NCBI RefSeq assembly: GCF_043555885.1
Contig: NZ_JBIGHX010000002.1
Span: 620,001-684,000 of the forward strand
DNA length: 64,000 nt
From: Pelomonas lactea
GTDB lineage: Bacteria > Pseudomonadota > Gammaproteobacteria > Burkholderiales > Burkholderiaceae_C
Direction of reading: 5' to 3'
Below the pieces are notes generated by a model. The model was not told the origin of the DNA. It saw only the letters and a program-made list of their open reading frames with translations, and searched no databases. Of the stretch, positions 9,272-16,888 are shown piece after piece. A program made the translations under genes and the position numbers. The first letter of the stretch is position 1; each line of letters opens with the position of its first letter.

Positions 9272-9644
9272 TGGGCTCCTCGTCCTCGACGGCGCGCGTC
9301 GAGTTCGCCTTGCTGATCAGCGCGCTCATCTCCGCCGCGCGCTCGGTGGTGCGATCGAACTGGAAGTGCAGCGTCGGCACCGTGTGGATCTGCAGACGCT
9401 TGAACAGGCCGTTGCGCAGGAAACCGGCGGCTTCGTTCAACGCCTCCTGCGTTTCCTTCGGATCGCCGATCAGCACCGAAAAGAACACCTTGGCGTGGGC
9501 GTAGTCGGGTGTGACCTCGACCGCGCTGATCGTCGCCATGCCGATGCGCGGGTCCTTCAGGTCGCGGATGAGCTCGGCCAGATCGCGCTGGATCTGGTCG
9601 GCGACGCGGAAAGCTCGGTTGGGGATGGCGCGTTTGTGTCTCAT
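9264..9644 (-). CDS. rbfA: 30S ribosome-binding factor A
   Basis: A 126-residue KH-like protein needed for late 30S maturation and cold adaptation. It has the family N-terminus RAFRVADQIQRDLAELI, DPRIGMATISAVEVTPDYAHAKVFFSV (split here only for description) and a short acidic tail. A clear AGGAG lies eight bases before the ATG. The gene is separated from infB by a strong hairpin and overlaps truB by eight bases. Confidence 0.95.
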   Translation of the reverse strand: MRHKRAIPNRAFRVADQIQRDLAELIRDLKDPRIGMATISAVEVTPDYAHAKVFFSVLIGDPKETQEALNEAAGFLRNGLFKRLQIHTVPTLHFQFDRTTERAAEMSALISKANSTRAVEDEEPND

Positions 9645-9657
9645 GGTGCGGTCTCCT

Positions 9658-9691
9658 GAAAGAACGAACCCCGCCCCGAGGGGCGGGGTTC
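9658..9691 (-). terminator. strong hairpin between infB and rbfA
   Basis: An 11-bp perfect stem (9666-9676 with 9681-9691) with four-base loop, followed leftward by GTTCTTTC. It looks like an intrinsic terminator inside the rimP-typA operon and would lower rbfA-truB-typA expression relative to infB, unless it acts mainly as an mRNA stabiliser or processing site. Confidence 0.65.
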
Positions 9692-9708
9692 ACCCTCAGT
9701 GCTGGAGT

Positions 9709-12700
9709 TCAGAGCGTGCGGGCCACTTCCTTGATCTCGAAGAATTCGAGCTGATCACCTTCCTTGATGTCGCTGTAGTTCTTGAGCTTGATACCGCACT
9801 CGAAGCCTTCCTTGACCTCGCGGACGTCGTCCTTCTCGCGGCGCACCGACTCGACCTCGCCCGTGTAGACGACGGTGTTGTCGCGCAGCAGGCGGAACTT
9901 CGCGCCACGGCGCACCAGGCCGCTGGTGACCATGGAGCCGGCCACGGTGCCGATCTTGGAAGCCACGAACACGACGCGGATCTCGGCCGTGCCCAGCGCT
10001 TCCTCGCGCTGCTCGGGCGCCAGCATGCCGGACATCGCCTTGGTCACATCGTCCACGGCGTCGTAGATGATGCTGTAGTAGCGCAGGTCGACCGCGTTGC
10101 CCTCAGCCAGCTTGCGCGCGCCGGCATCGGCCCGCACGTTGAAGCCGATGATGACCGCCTTGGACGCGATGGCCAGGTTGATGTCGCTTTCGCTGATGCC
10201 GCCGACCGCCGCGTGGACGATCTGCACCTTGACCTCGGCGTTGCTGAGCTTGAGCAACGAAGCGGCCAGCGCTTCCTGCGAGCCCTGCACGTCGGCCTTG
10301 ACGATGAGCGGCAGCGTCTGCACGTCGCCAGCCCCCATCTCGCTGAACATGTTCTCCAGCTTGGCGGCCTGCTGCTTGGCCAGCTTGACGTCACGGTACT
10401 TGCCCTGGCGGAACGTCGCGACCTCGCGGGCACGGCGCTCGTCGGACAGCACCATGAACTCGTCGCCGGCCTGTGGCACCTCGGTCAGGCCCTGGATTTC
10501 CACCGGGATGGACGGGCCGGCCTCGGTGGAGGCCTTGCCGTCCTCGTCCAGCATGGCGCGCACGCGGCCATACGTGGAGCCGGCCAGCACGACGTCGCCG
10601 CGCTTGAGCGTACCGCTCTGCACCAGCACCGTCGCGACCGGGCCGCGGCCCTTGTCCAGCTTGGCTTCGATGACCAGGCCCTTGGCCATGGACTCCACCG
10701 GCGCCTTCAGCTCCAGCACTTCGGCCTGCAGCAGCACCTGCTCCAGCAGCTCGTCGATGCCCTGGCCGGTCTTGGACGACACGCCGATGAACGGCGAATC
10801 ACCGCCGAACTCTTCCGGCACGACTTCCTCGGCCACCAGCTCGCTCTTGACGCGCTCGGCGTTGGCATCGGGCTTGTCGATCTTGGTCATGGCGACCACG
10901 ATGGGCACACCGGCAGCCTTCGCGTGGTGGATGGCTTCCTTGGTCTGCGGCATGACGCCGTCGTCGGCCGCGCAGACCAGGATGACGATGTCCGTCGCCT
11001 TGGCGCCGCGAGCGCGCATGGCCGTGAAGGCCGCGTGACCCGGGGTGTCCAGGAAGGTGATCACGCCGCGCGGCGTTTCCACGTGGTACGCGCCGATGTG
11101 CTGCGTGATGCCGCCGGCTTCGCCAGCCGCCACGCGCGAGCGACGGATGTAGTCCAGCAGCGAGGTCTTGCCGTGGTCGACGTGGCCCATGACGGTGACG
11201 ACCGGTGCGCGCGGCAGCGACTCGTGCTGCTGCTCGGCGGCGCTGCCCTCTTCTTCGAGGAAGGCGTCCGGATCGTCCAGCTTGGCGGCGAACGCCTTGT
11301 GGCCCATTTCCTCGACGAGGATCATGGCCGTTTCCTGGTCCAGCTGCTGGTTGATGGTCACCATCTGGCCCAGCTTCATCAGCTGCTTGATGACCTCGGC
11401 GGCCTTGACCGACATCTTGTGTGCCAGGTCGGCGACCGAGATGGTCTCGGGCACGTGGACCTCGATGGTCTGTTGCTCGACCGGCGGCGTGAAGCTGGAG
11501 CCCCCGTCGTCACGGCCACCGCGACCACCGCGGCCACCGCGCGCCGGAGCGCGCCAGTTGCCACCGCCACCCGGGCGGCCGGCGCCGGCAGGGCCGGCAC
11601 CGATGGTCTTGAGGCCGCGCTTCTTGGCGGCGTCGTCGGCCCAGCTGGACGACAGCTTCTCGGACTTGACCGACTTCTTGTCGCCCGGCTTGCCGGTGCC
11701 AGCACCGGCCGTGGCCGCGGCCGGCGCCGGAGCGCCCGCCTTCTTGTGGATGGTGCCCTTGATGCCGGCGCCTTCCGCGGGCTTGGGCTCCTCGGGCTTC
11801 TTCGCGACGAGCACCTTCTTGGGTGCGTTCATCATCGCGCGGATCTTGGCGGCCTCCTCCTCGGCGGCCTTGCGGCGGCGAGCCAGGTCGTCCTGCTTCT
11901 GCTTCTCTTCGGCAGCGGCATCGACAGCCTTGACGACGCGCAGCGCCGGCTTGGCAGCCTCGGGCGCGGGCGCAGGAGCCGGCGGCGGCGGGGCCACCAC
12001 TTCGGGCGCGGGCGGCGGCGGGGCCACGACCTCGGGCGCCGGCGCGGCCTTGGGTGCGCGCTTGGCGGCGGCGGCCTTGTTGATGGCGGCAGCCTCGGCG
12101 GCCGCGGCCGCGGCGCTGCGCTGGCGCGCCTCGGCGGCCTGCTCGCCGGTCTTGCCGGCAGCCTTGGCCGCTGCAGCCTCGGCAGCAGCGGCAGCGGCAG
12201 CCGCTTCGGCAGCCTCGGCAGCCGCCTTCGCGGCAGCTTCGGCGGCGGCCTGCTCCTCGGCACGGCGGCGCTCGGCGGCCTCGCGCGCGGCGCGTTCGGC
12301 TTCCTCGCGAGCCTTCACCTTGGCGGCAAGCTCCTCCTCCTGCTGGCGCAGGGCCTCGGCCTGGGCCTGGGCCTCTTCCTCGCGACGGCGCAGCTCGGCG
12401 TCATCGGGGCCAGCGGCCTCTTCGCCGGATTCGTCACGCTTGACGAAGGTGCGCGTCTTCTTGACCTGGACCTGGATCGTGCGGGCCTTGCCGGAGGCAT
12501 CGGCCTGCTTGATCTCGGTGGTGGACTTCTTGACGAGGGTGATCTTCTTGCGCTCGCCGCCGGCGGTGCCGTGGGCGGTACGCAGGTGGTCGAGCAGGCG
12601 TTCCTTGTCGGACTCGCTCAGCGAGTCGTCGACGGAAGACTTCTTGACGCCCGCGGCTTGCAGCTGCTCCAGCAGCGTGCCCGCCGGCTTGCTCAGCTCG

Positions 12701-12732
12701 GCGGCGAATTGGGCGACGGTAGTCACGGCCAT
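9709..12732 (-). CDS. infB: translation initiation factor IF-2
   Basis: A 1007-residue IF-2. Residues 1-55 form the IF2 N-terminal helical domain (AVTTVAQFAAELSKPAG), about 90-370 is a charged and Ala/Pro-rich linker unusually rich in AEAAAKAA-like stretches, a second IF2_N-type domain follows near 425-480, and the G domain starts near 510 with VMGHVDHGKTS, then DTPGHAAF and TKIDKPDA. The C-terminal domains bind initiator tRNA. The ATG at 12732 with GAAGGA eight bases upstream is preferred over a TTG five codons earlier. It follows nusA by 50 bases. Confidence 0.97.
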   Translation of the reverse strand: MAVTTVAQFAAELSKPAGTLLEQLQAAGVKKSSVDDSLSESDKERLLDHLRTAHGTAGGERKKITLVKKSTTEIKQADASGKARTIQVQVKKTRTFVKRDESGEEAAGPDDAELRRREEEAQAQAEALRQQEEELAAKVKAREEAERAAREAAERRRAEEQAAAEAAAKAAAEAAEAAAAAAAAEAAAAKAAGKTGEQAAEARQRSAAAAAAEAAAINKAAAAKRAPKAAPAPEVVAPPPPAPEVVAPPPPAPAPAPEAAKPALRVVKAVDAAAEEKQKQDDLARRRKAAEEEAAKIRAMMNAPKKVLVAKKPEEPKPAEGAGIKGTIHKKAGAPAPAAATAGAGTGKPGDKKSVKSEKLSSSWADDAAKKRGLKTIGAGPAGAGRPGGGGNWRAPARGGRGGRGGRDDGGSSFTPPVEQQTIEVHVPETISVADLAHKMSVKAAEVIKQLMKLGQMVTINQQLDQETAMILVEEMGHKAFAAKLDDPDAFLEEEGSAAEQQHESLPRAPVVTVMGHVDHGKTSLLDYIRRSRVAAGEAGGITQHIGAYHVETPRGVITFLDTPGHAAFTAMRARGAKATDIVILVCAADDGVMPQTKEAIHHAKAAGVPIVVAMTKIDKPDANAERVKSELVAEEVVPEEFGGDSPFIGVSSKTGQGIDELLEQVLLQAEVLELKAPVESMAKGLVIEAKLDKGRGPVATVLVQSGTLKRGDVVLAGSTYGRVRAMLDEDGKASTEAGPSIPVEIQGLTEVPQAGDEFMVLSDERRAREVATFRQGKYRDVKLAKQQAAKLENMFSEMGAGDVQTLPLIVKADVQGSQEALAASLLKLSNAEVKVQIVHAAVGGISESDINLAIASKAVIIGFNVRADAGARKLAEGNAVDLRYYSIIYDAVDDVTKAMSGMLAPEQREEALGTAEIRVVFVASKIGTVAGSMVTSGLVRRGAKFRLLRDNTVVYTGEVESVRREKDDVREVKEGFECGIKLKNYSDIKEGDQLEFFEIKEVARTL

Positions 12733-12782
12733 GTGGGGATCCTTCAAATTGCTTTCGGTGCGGCGCGGCTTGGGTTGATCAA

Positions 12783-14261
12783 TCAGTCGTTGAACCAGTG
12801 TTCACGGGCCTTCATGATCAGCGCGCGAGCGGCCGCCTCGTCCAGGCCGGACAGTTCGACCAGTTCGTCCACGGCCAGGTCGGCCAGGTCGTCGCGGGTG
12901 TTGATGTCGCCGGCTGCCAGCTTGGCCAGCAGCTCGGGCGTGACGCCTTCGAGGTCACGCAGGTCCTGCGAGACCTCCTCGACCTTCTCTTCCTTGGCGA
13001 TTTCCATCGTCAGCAGCGCGTCCTTGGCACGGGTGCGCAGTTCGGTGACGGTGTCTTCGTCGAAGGCCTCGATCTCCAGCATTTCCTGCATGGGCACGTA
13101 GGCGACTTCTTCCAGGCTCGTGAAGCCTTCGGCGATCAGGATGTCGGCCACCTCGGCGTCCACGTCGAGCTTCTCGACGAAGAGCTTGCGCACCGATTCG
13201 CTTTCCAGTTCCTGCTTGGCGGCCGATTCCTCGGCCGACATGATGTTGATGCGCCAGCCGGTCAGCTCGGACGCCAGGCGCACGTTCTGGCCGCCGCGGC
13301 CGATGGCGATCGCGAGGTTCTCCTCGTCGACCACCACGTCCATGGCGTGACGCTCTTCATCCACGACGATGGACTGCACATTGGCCGGGGCCAGCGCGCC
13401 GATGACGAACTGGGCCGGGTCCTCGCTCCACAGCACGATGTCCACGCGCTCGCCGGCCAGCTCGGTCGTCACGCCGTTGACGCGCGAGCCGCGCACGCCG
13501 ACGCAGGTGCCGATGGGGTCGACACGGCGGTCATGGCTGATGACGGCGATCTTGGCGCGGCTGCCGCTGTCGCGGGCGCAGCTCTTGATCTCCAGCAGGC
13601 CTTGCTCGATTTCCGGCACTTCCTGCGCGAAGAGTTCCTTCATGAACTCGGGGGACGAGCGCGACAGCATGATCTGCGGGCCGCGCTGGGTCGGGTCCAC
13701 GCCGAGGATGACGGCACGCACGCGGTCGCCGGTGCGCAGGTTCTCTTTCGAGATCATCTCGCTGCGCTTGAGGCGCCCTTCGACGCGGCCCGATTCGACA
13801 ATGATGTCGCCCTTGTCCAGGCGCTTGACGGTGCCAACGAAGATCTTCTCGCCGCGCGACATGAAGTCGTTCAGCAGCTGCTCACGCTCGGCGTCGCGGA
13901 TCTTCTGCAGGATGACCTGCTTGGCGGCCTGGGCGCCGATGCGGCCGATCGGCACGGACTCGACCGGCTCCTCGATGTGGTCGTCCACCTCGATGTCGGC
14001 AATCTGCTCCTGCGCCTCGAACAGCAGGATTTCAGCGTCGGGGTTCTGCAGACCGGCCTCGTTGGGCACGACGTGCCAGCGGCGGAAGGTCTCGTACTCG
14101 CCCGAATCGCGATCCACGCTCACGCGGATATCGGCTTCACCGCCGTAAATCTTCTTGGTGGCCGAGGCCAGCGCGGCTTCCACCGCACCGAACACGACAT
14201 CGCGCTCCACGCTCTTCTCGCGCGAGATCGCATCCACCAGCATCAACATTTCGCGGTTCAT
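12783..14261 (-). CDS. nusA: transcription termination/antitermination protein NusA
   Basis: A 492-residue RNA-polymerase-binding elongation factor. Visible domains: N-terminal polymerase-binding domain (1-125), S1 domain (about 135-200; FVGTVKRLDKGDIIVESG), two KH domains (about 230-345; GTCVGVRGSRV and IAIGRGGQNVRLAS), and two C-terminal acidic helical repeats (about 365-490) typical of proteobacterial NusA. The start overlaps the rimP stop as ATGA, supporting co-translation. Confidence 0.97.
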   Translation of the reverse strand: MNREMLMLVDAISREKSVERDVVFGAVEAALASATKKIYGGEADIRVSVDRDSGEYETFRRWHVVPNEAGLQNPDAEILLFEAQEQIADIEVDDHIEEPVESVPIGRIGAQAAKQVILQKIRDAEREQLLNDFMSRGEKIFVGTVKRLDKGDIIVESGRVEGRLKRSEMISKENLRTGDRVRAVILGVDPTQRGPQIMLSRSSPEFMKELFAQEVPEIEQGLLEIKSCARDSGSRAKIAVISHDRRVDPIGTCVGVRGSRVNGVTTELAGERVDIVLWSEDPAQFVIGALAPANVQSIVVDEERHAMDVVVDEENLAIAIGRGGQNVRLASELTGWRINIMSAEESAAKQELESESVRKLFVEKLDVDAEVADILIAEGFTSLEEVAYVPMQEMLEIEAFDEDTVTELRTRAKDALLTMEIAKEEKVEEVSQDLRDLEGVTPELLAKLAAGDINTRDDLADLAVDELVELSGLDEAAARALIMKAREHWFND

Positions 14262-14881
14262 TGCTTGAGACCTCCGTCAACCTTGTCTTGGCCGGGCGCC
14301 GCCTCGGTGGGCTCGCCCGCTTGTTTTTTCGCCGGTACTTTCTTCGGCTTGATGACGCCCCGCTGGCCGGGCTTCCGATCGGGCGCCGGCTCGCCGCCGC
14401 GCCCCTTGAAACTGAACAACGGCACCAGGCGCGCCTCGCGCACCTCGTCGAGCGTGAAGTCGAGCGCGTGCTCGGCGCCGTCGGCCTCAAAAACCAGGCG
14501 CCAGGCCTGGTCGTTCTCCTCGCCGGGCTGCGCACTGACGACGCCACGGTACTTCTTGCGCCCCTGGAATGGCTGCTTCAGCGTGATGTCGATTTCCTGG
14601 CCGGCGAAGCGCACGTAATGCCCGACATTGCGCAGCGGCCGATCCAGCCCCGGCGAGGACACCTCAAGCCGGCTGTAATCAAACGCCTCGACCTCCAGCA
14701 CATACTGCAGCTGGCGCGTCACCTTTTCGCAGTCATCCACCGTGATCAGCTCACCGGCCTCGGCTTGCGCCGCCAGCTTGTCGATCGTCACGCGCAGCAA
14801 GCCACCGGCACTGCGTTCGCAGTCCACGAGTTCGTAGCCGAGGCCGGCGACGGTTGTCTCTACAGCGGTTTGCCAACTCAT
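14258..14881 (-). CDS. rimP: ribosome maturation factor RimP
   Basis: A 207-residue protein needed for 30S subunit maturation, first gene of the nusA-infB operon. The core RimP signature ETTVAGLGYELVDCERS and EVSSPGLDRPLR is intact; a basic Lys/Pro-rich C-terminal tail (from about residue 170) makes it longer than the E. coli protein, which is common in Burkholderiales. The ATG at 14881 is preferred to a longer open frame because the upstream Phe-rich stretch corresponds to a poly-T leader. Confidence 0.94.
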   Translation of the reverse strand: MSWQTAVETTVAGLGYELVDCERSAGGLLRVTIDKLAAQAEAGELITVDDCEKVTRQLQYVLEVEAFDYSRLEVSSPGLDRPLRNVGHYVRFAGQEIDITLKQPFQGRKKYRGVVSAQPGEENDQAWRLVFEADGAEHALDFTLDEVREARLVPLFSFKGRGGEPAPDRKPGQRGVIKPKKVPAKKQAGEPTEAAPGQDKVDGGLKQ

Positions 14882-15001
14882 GCGTGAAATGAAGCCCTGA
14901 TCCGAAGCGAAGAAAAAACGAAAAGCAAAAAAAATGGGCTGGATGAATCCGCCCACCTCTTTCACCAGATCCGGCCTCGGGGGATATCGTCCGAGGGGGT
15001 T

Positions 15002-15030
15002 TTGATTTCTAGTGAAGGCGGGATTGTACT
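15002..15030 (+). promoter_or_regulatory. candidate sigma-70 promoter of fabI
   Basis: TTGATT (15002-15007) and TGTACT (15025-15030), 17 bases apart, each match four of six consensus bases. The predicted start would leave a leader of about 75 bases before the fabI ATG. Only a sequence-level candidate. Confidence 0.4.
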
Positions 15031-15111
15031 GTGCAAGTCCCGTGCCGACAAGCCGCCCACCCCATCACGTGCCAGAATCTGAGGCTGTTTGAGACCTCAC
15101 TGGAGACAAGA

Positions 15112-15891
15112 ATGGGCTTTCTCGCCGGCAAGCGGCTGCTGATCACGGGCGTCCTGTCCAACCGTTCCATCGCCTACGGCATTGCCCGTGCCTGCCACCG
15201 CGAAGGTGCCGAACTGGCCTTCAGCTACCAGGGCGAGCGTTTCAAGGATCGCATCAGCGAGTTCGCCGCCGAGTTCGATTCCAAGCTGATCTACGACTGC
15301 GACGTCACCAGCGACGAGCAGATGCAGGCCCTGTTTGACCAACTGGGCGAGGTGTGGCCGCAATTCGACGGCTTCGTGCATTCCATCGGTTTCGCCCCGC
15401 GCGAGGCGATTGCCGGCGATTTCCTGGAAGGCATGACGCGCGAGAACTTCCGCATCGCCCACGACATCTCGGCCTACAGCTTTCCGGCCATGGCCAAGCT
15501 GGCCGCGCCGCGCCTGCGCGAAGGCGCGGCACTGCTGACGCTGAGCTACCTCGGCGCGATGCGCGTGGTGCCCAACTACAACACCATGGGCCTGGCCAAG
15601 GCCAGCCTGGAGGCCAGCGTGCGCTACCTCGCGCAGGCGCTGGGCCCCAGGGGCGTGCGCGTCAACGGCATCTCGGCCGGCCCGATCAAGACGCTGGCAG
15701 CGTCCGGCATCAAGGACTTCGGCAAGCTGCTGGGCCAGTTCGCCGCACAAGCACCGATCCGCCGCAACGTGACCATCGAGGATGTCGGCAACACCGCCGC
15801 CTTCCTGCTGTCCGACCTCGCCGCCGGCATCAGCGCCGAGATCACGTACGTGGACGGCGGCTTCAGCCACACCGCCATGGCTGCCGAGTAA
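15112..15891 (+). CDS. fabI: enoyl-[acyl-carrier-protein] reductase FabI
   Basis: NADH-dependent reductase of the last step of each fatty-acid elongation cycle. The 259-residue protein has the FabI form of the SDR fold: GKRLLITGVLSNRSIAYGIA at the nucleotide site, HSIGFAPREA, and the catalytic LSYLGAMRVVPNYNTMGLAK with the Tyr-x6-Lys pair. GGAGACAAGA precedes the ATG at 15112. It is transcribed divergently from rimP. Confidence 0.96.
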   Translation: MGFLAGKRLLITGVLSNRSIAYGIARACHREGAELAFSYQGERFKDRISEFAAEFDSKLIYDCDVTSDEQMQALFDQLGEVWPQFDGFVHSIGFAPREAIAGDFLEGMTRENFRIAHDISAYSFPAMAKLAAPRLREGAALLTLSYLGAMRVVPNYNTMGLAKASLEASVRYLAQALGPRGVRVNGISAGPIKTLAASGIKDFGKLLGQFAAQAPIRRNVTIEDVGNTAAFLLSDLAAGISAEITYVDGGFSHTAMAAE

Positions 15892-15909
15892 GCGGCCGAG
15901 GCGGCTCGC

Positions 15910-16605
15910 TCAGCCGCGCCGGCGCCGCCAGGTCGCAAAACCCGCCGCCGCAAACCCCAGCAGCGCCAGCCCGCCGGGCTCCGGCAGCCCGGTTGGCGTG
16001 TCACGCACAACGATGGAGCCGGCCGCGACCTCGCCGTTATCGCCCACCTCGCCGATGTACAGGAACAGGCCGGCCGTTGACGTGGCGGCCGTCAGGTTGA
16101 AGTCGATCGTGCCGTTGTCGCCCAGGCTGAGGAAGCCGGCGGGCGTGACAGTCGACGACTCGGCATCGAACAGGCCCAGCGTGGCGACCACGTCATCGAG
16201 CGCAGCGCCGGAAGCGTCGGTGCCGAACAGCTTGGGATCGGCCGGCGCGCGCTGGGCTCCCGGCGCAAACAGCGTGCCGGTCGTGAAACTGAAGACGGGC
16301 TCGCCCACCGCCGTCGCCGCGCAGGCGGCGTCCAGACAGTCGGTCGTGGACAGCTTGATGGCGTCCAGGTCAAAGCCCGAGAACTGGCCGGCCGCGCCGC
16401 CCAGCCCGCTGCTGTTGTCACGGATGCCAATAGACAGGATGGTCGACAGACCGATGCTGGACAGGTCGGCCTTGTAGACCGCGGTGCCGGCCGCCGTGCC
16501 GCCTGTCAGGCCTGTCAACTTGGTCAGCGACACCGGCACGGCCGGGGCCGCCGAGGCCAGGAGCAGGGCCGTCGCGGCGGCGAGTGCTTTGTAAGTCGAT
16601 CTCAT
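15910..16605 (-). CDS. PEP-CTERM sorting domain-containing exported protein
   Basis: A 231-residue exported protein. A signal peptide (residues 1-22, STYKALAAATALLLASAAPA) and a C-terminal sorting signal are visible: LPEPGGLALLGFAAAGF, a hydrophobic stretch, then the basic end WRRRRG. This is the tripartite PEP-CTERM tail recognised by an exosortase in Gram-negative exopolysaccharide producers. The middle is a Gly/Ala/Thr-rich beta-type region with no recognised catalytic motif. GGGAG precedes the ATG. No exosortase or EPS gene is in this window. Confidence 0.85.
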   Translation of the reverse strand: MRSTYKALAAATALLLASAAPAVPVSLTKLTGLTGGTAAGTAVYKADLSSIGLSTILSIGIRDNSSGLGGAAGQFSGFDLDAIKLSTTDCLDAACAATAVGEPVFSFTTGTLFAPGAQRAPADPKLFGTDASGAALDDVVATLGLFDAESSTVTPAGFLSLGDNGTIDFNLTAATSTAGLFLYIGEVGDNGEVAAGSIVVRDTPTGLPEPGGLALLGFAAAGFATWRRRRG

Positions 16606-16741
16606 GGGAATCTCCCTGGTGGTGGTGGACGAGCACCCCTGTCCGCATGGCGCATGCCAGCCCGGCCCCCTAGGTCGCGCAAGCAATTGATCCATCATCG
16701 GTTTTCGGGAATGACCGATGGCATTTGGGCGAGCGCCATCA

Positions 16742-16766
16742 GAAATGACTGCGCCACTGTCATTTC
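16742..16766. promoter_or_regulatory. inverted repeat in divergent intergenic region
   Basis: GAAATGAC (16742-16749) and GTCATTTC (16759-16766) are perfect 8-bp inverted arms nine bases apart, between the PEP-CTERM gene and the DUF1800 gene. It could be an operator or a small RNA hairpin; no regulator can be assigned. Confidence 0.35.
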
Positions 16767-16888
16767 GACCGACACCCTAGTTTTAGGCATGCGCATCTTC
16801 GCGTTCGTAACAGGCCCTGCTGGGCGGCCTGGGCGCCGGCCCGCTCGCGGCCCAGAGCATCACCGTCTACAGCAGCGGCAGCCTGCCG

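Noticed and set aside
6452..9316. Long rightward open frame (about 954 codons)
   Set aside because: Antisense to typA and truB, which are both unmistakable.
9511..13101. Long rightward open frame (about 1196 codons)
   Set aside because: Antisense to infB; His/Asp/Gly-rich composition typical of shadow frames, while infB has all IF-2 motifs.
14900..14990. Possible terminator/attenuator before rimP
   Set aside because: Runs of T occur on the coding strand, but the only nearby hairpin (CCTCGG/CCGAGG) is not adjacent to them, so no intrinsic terminator can be claimed.
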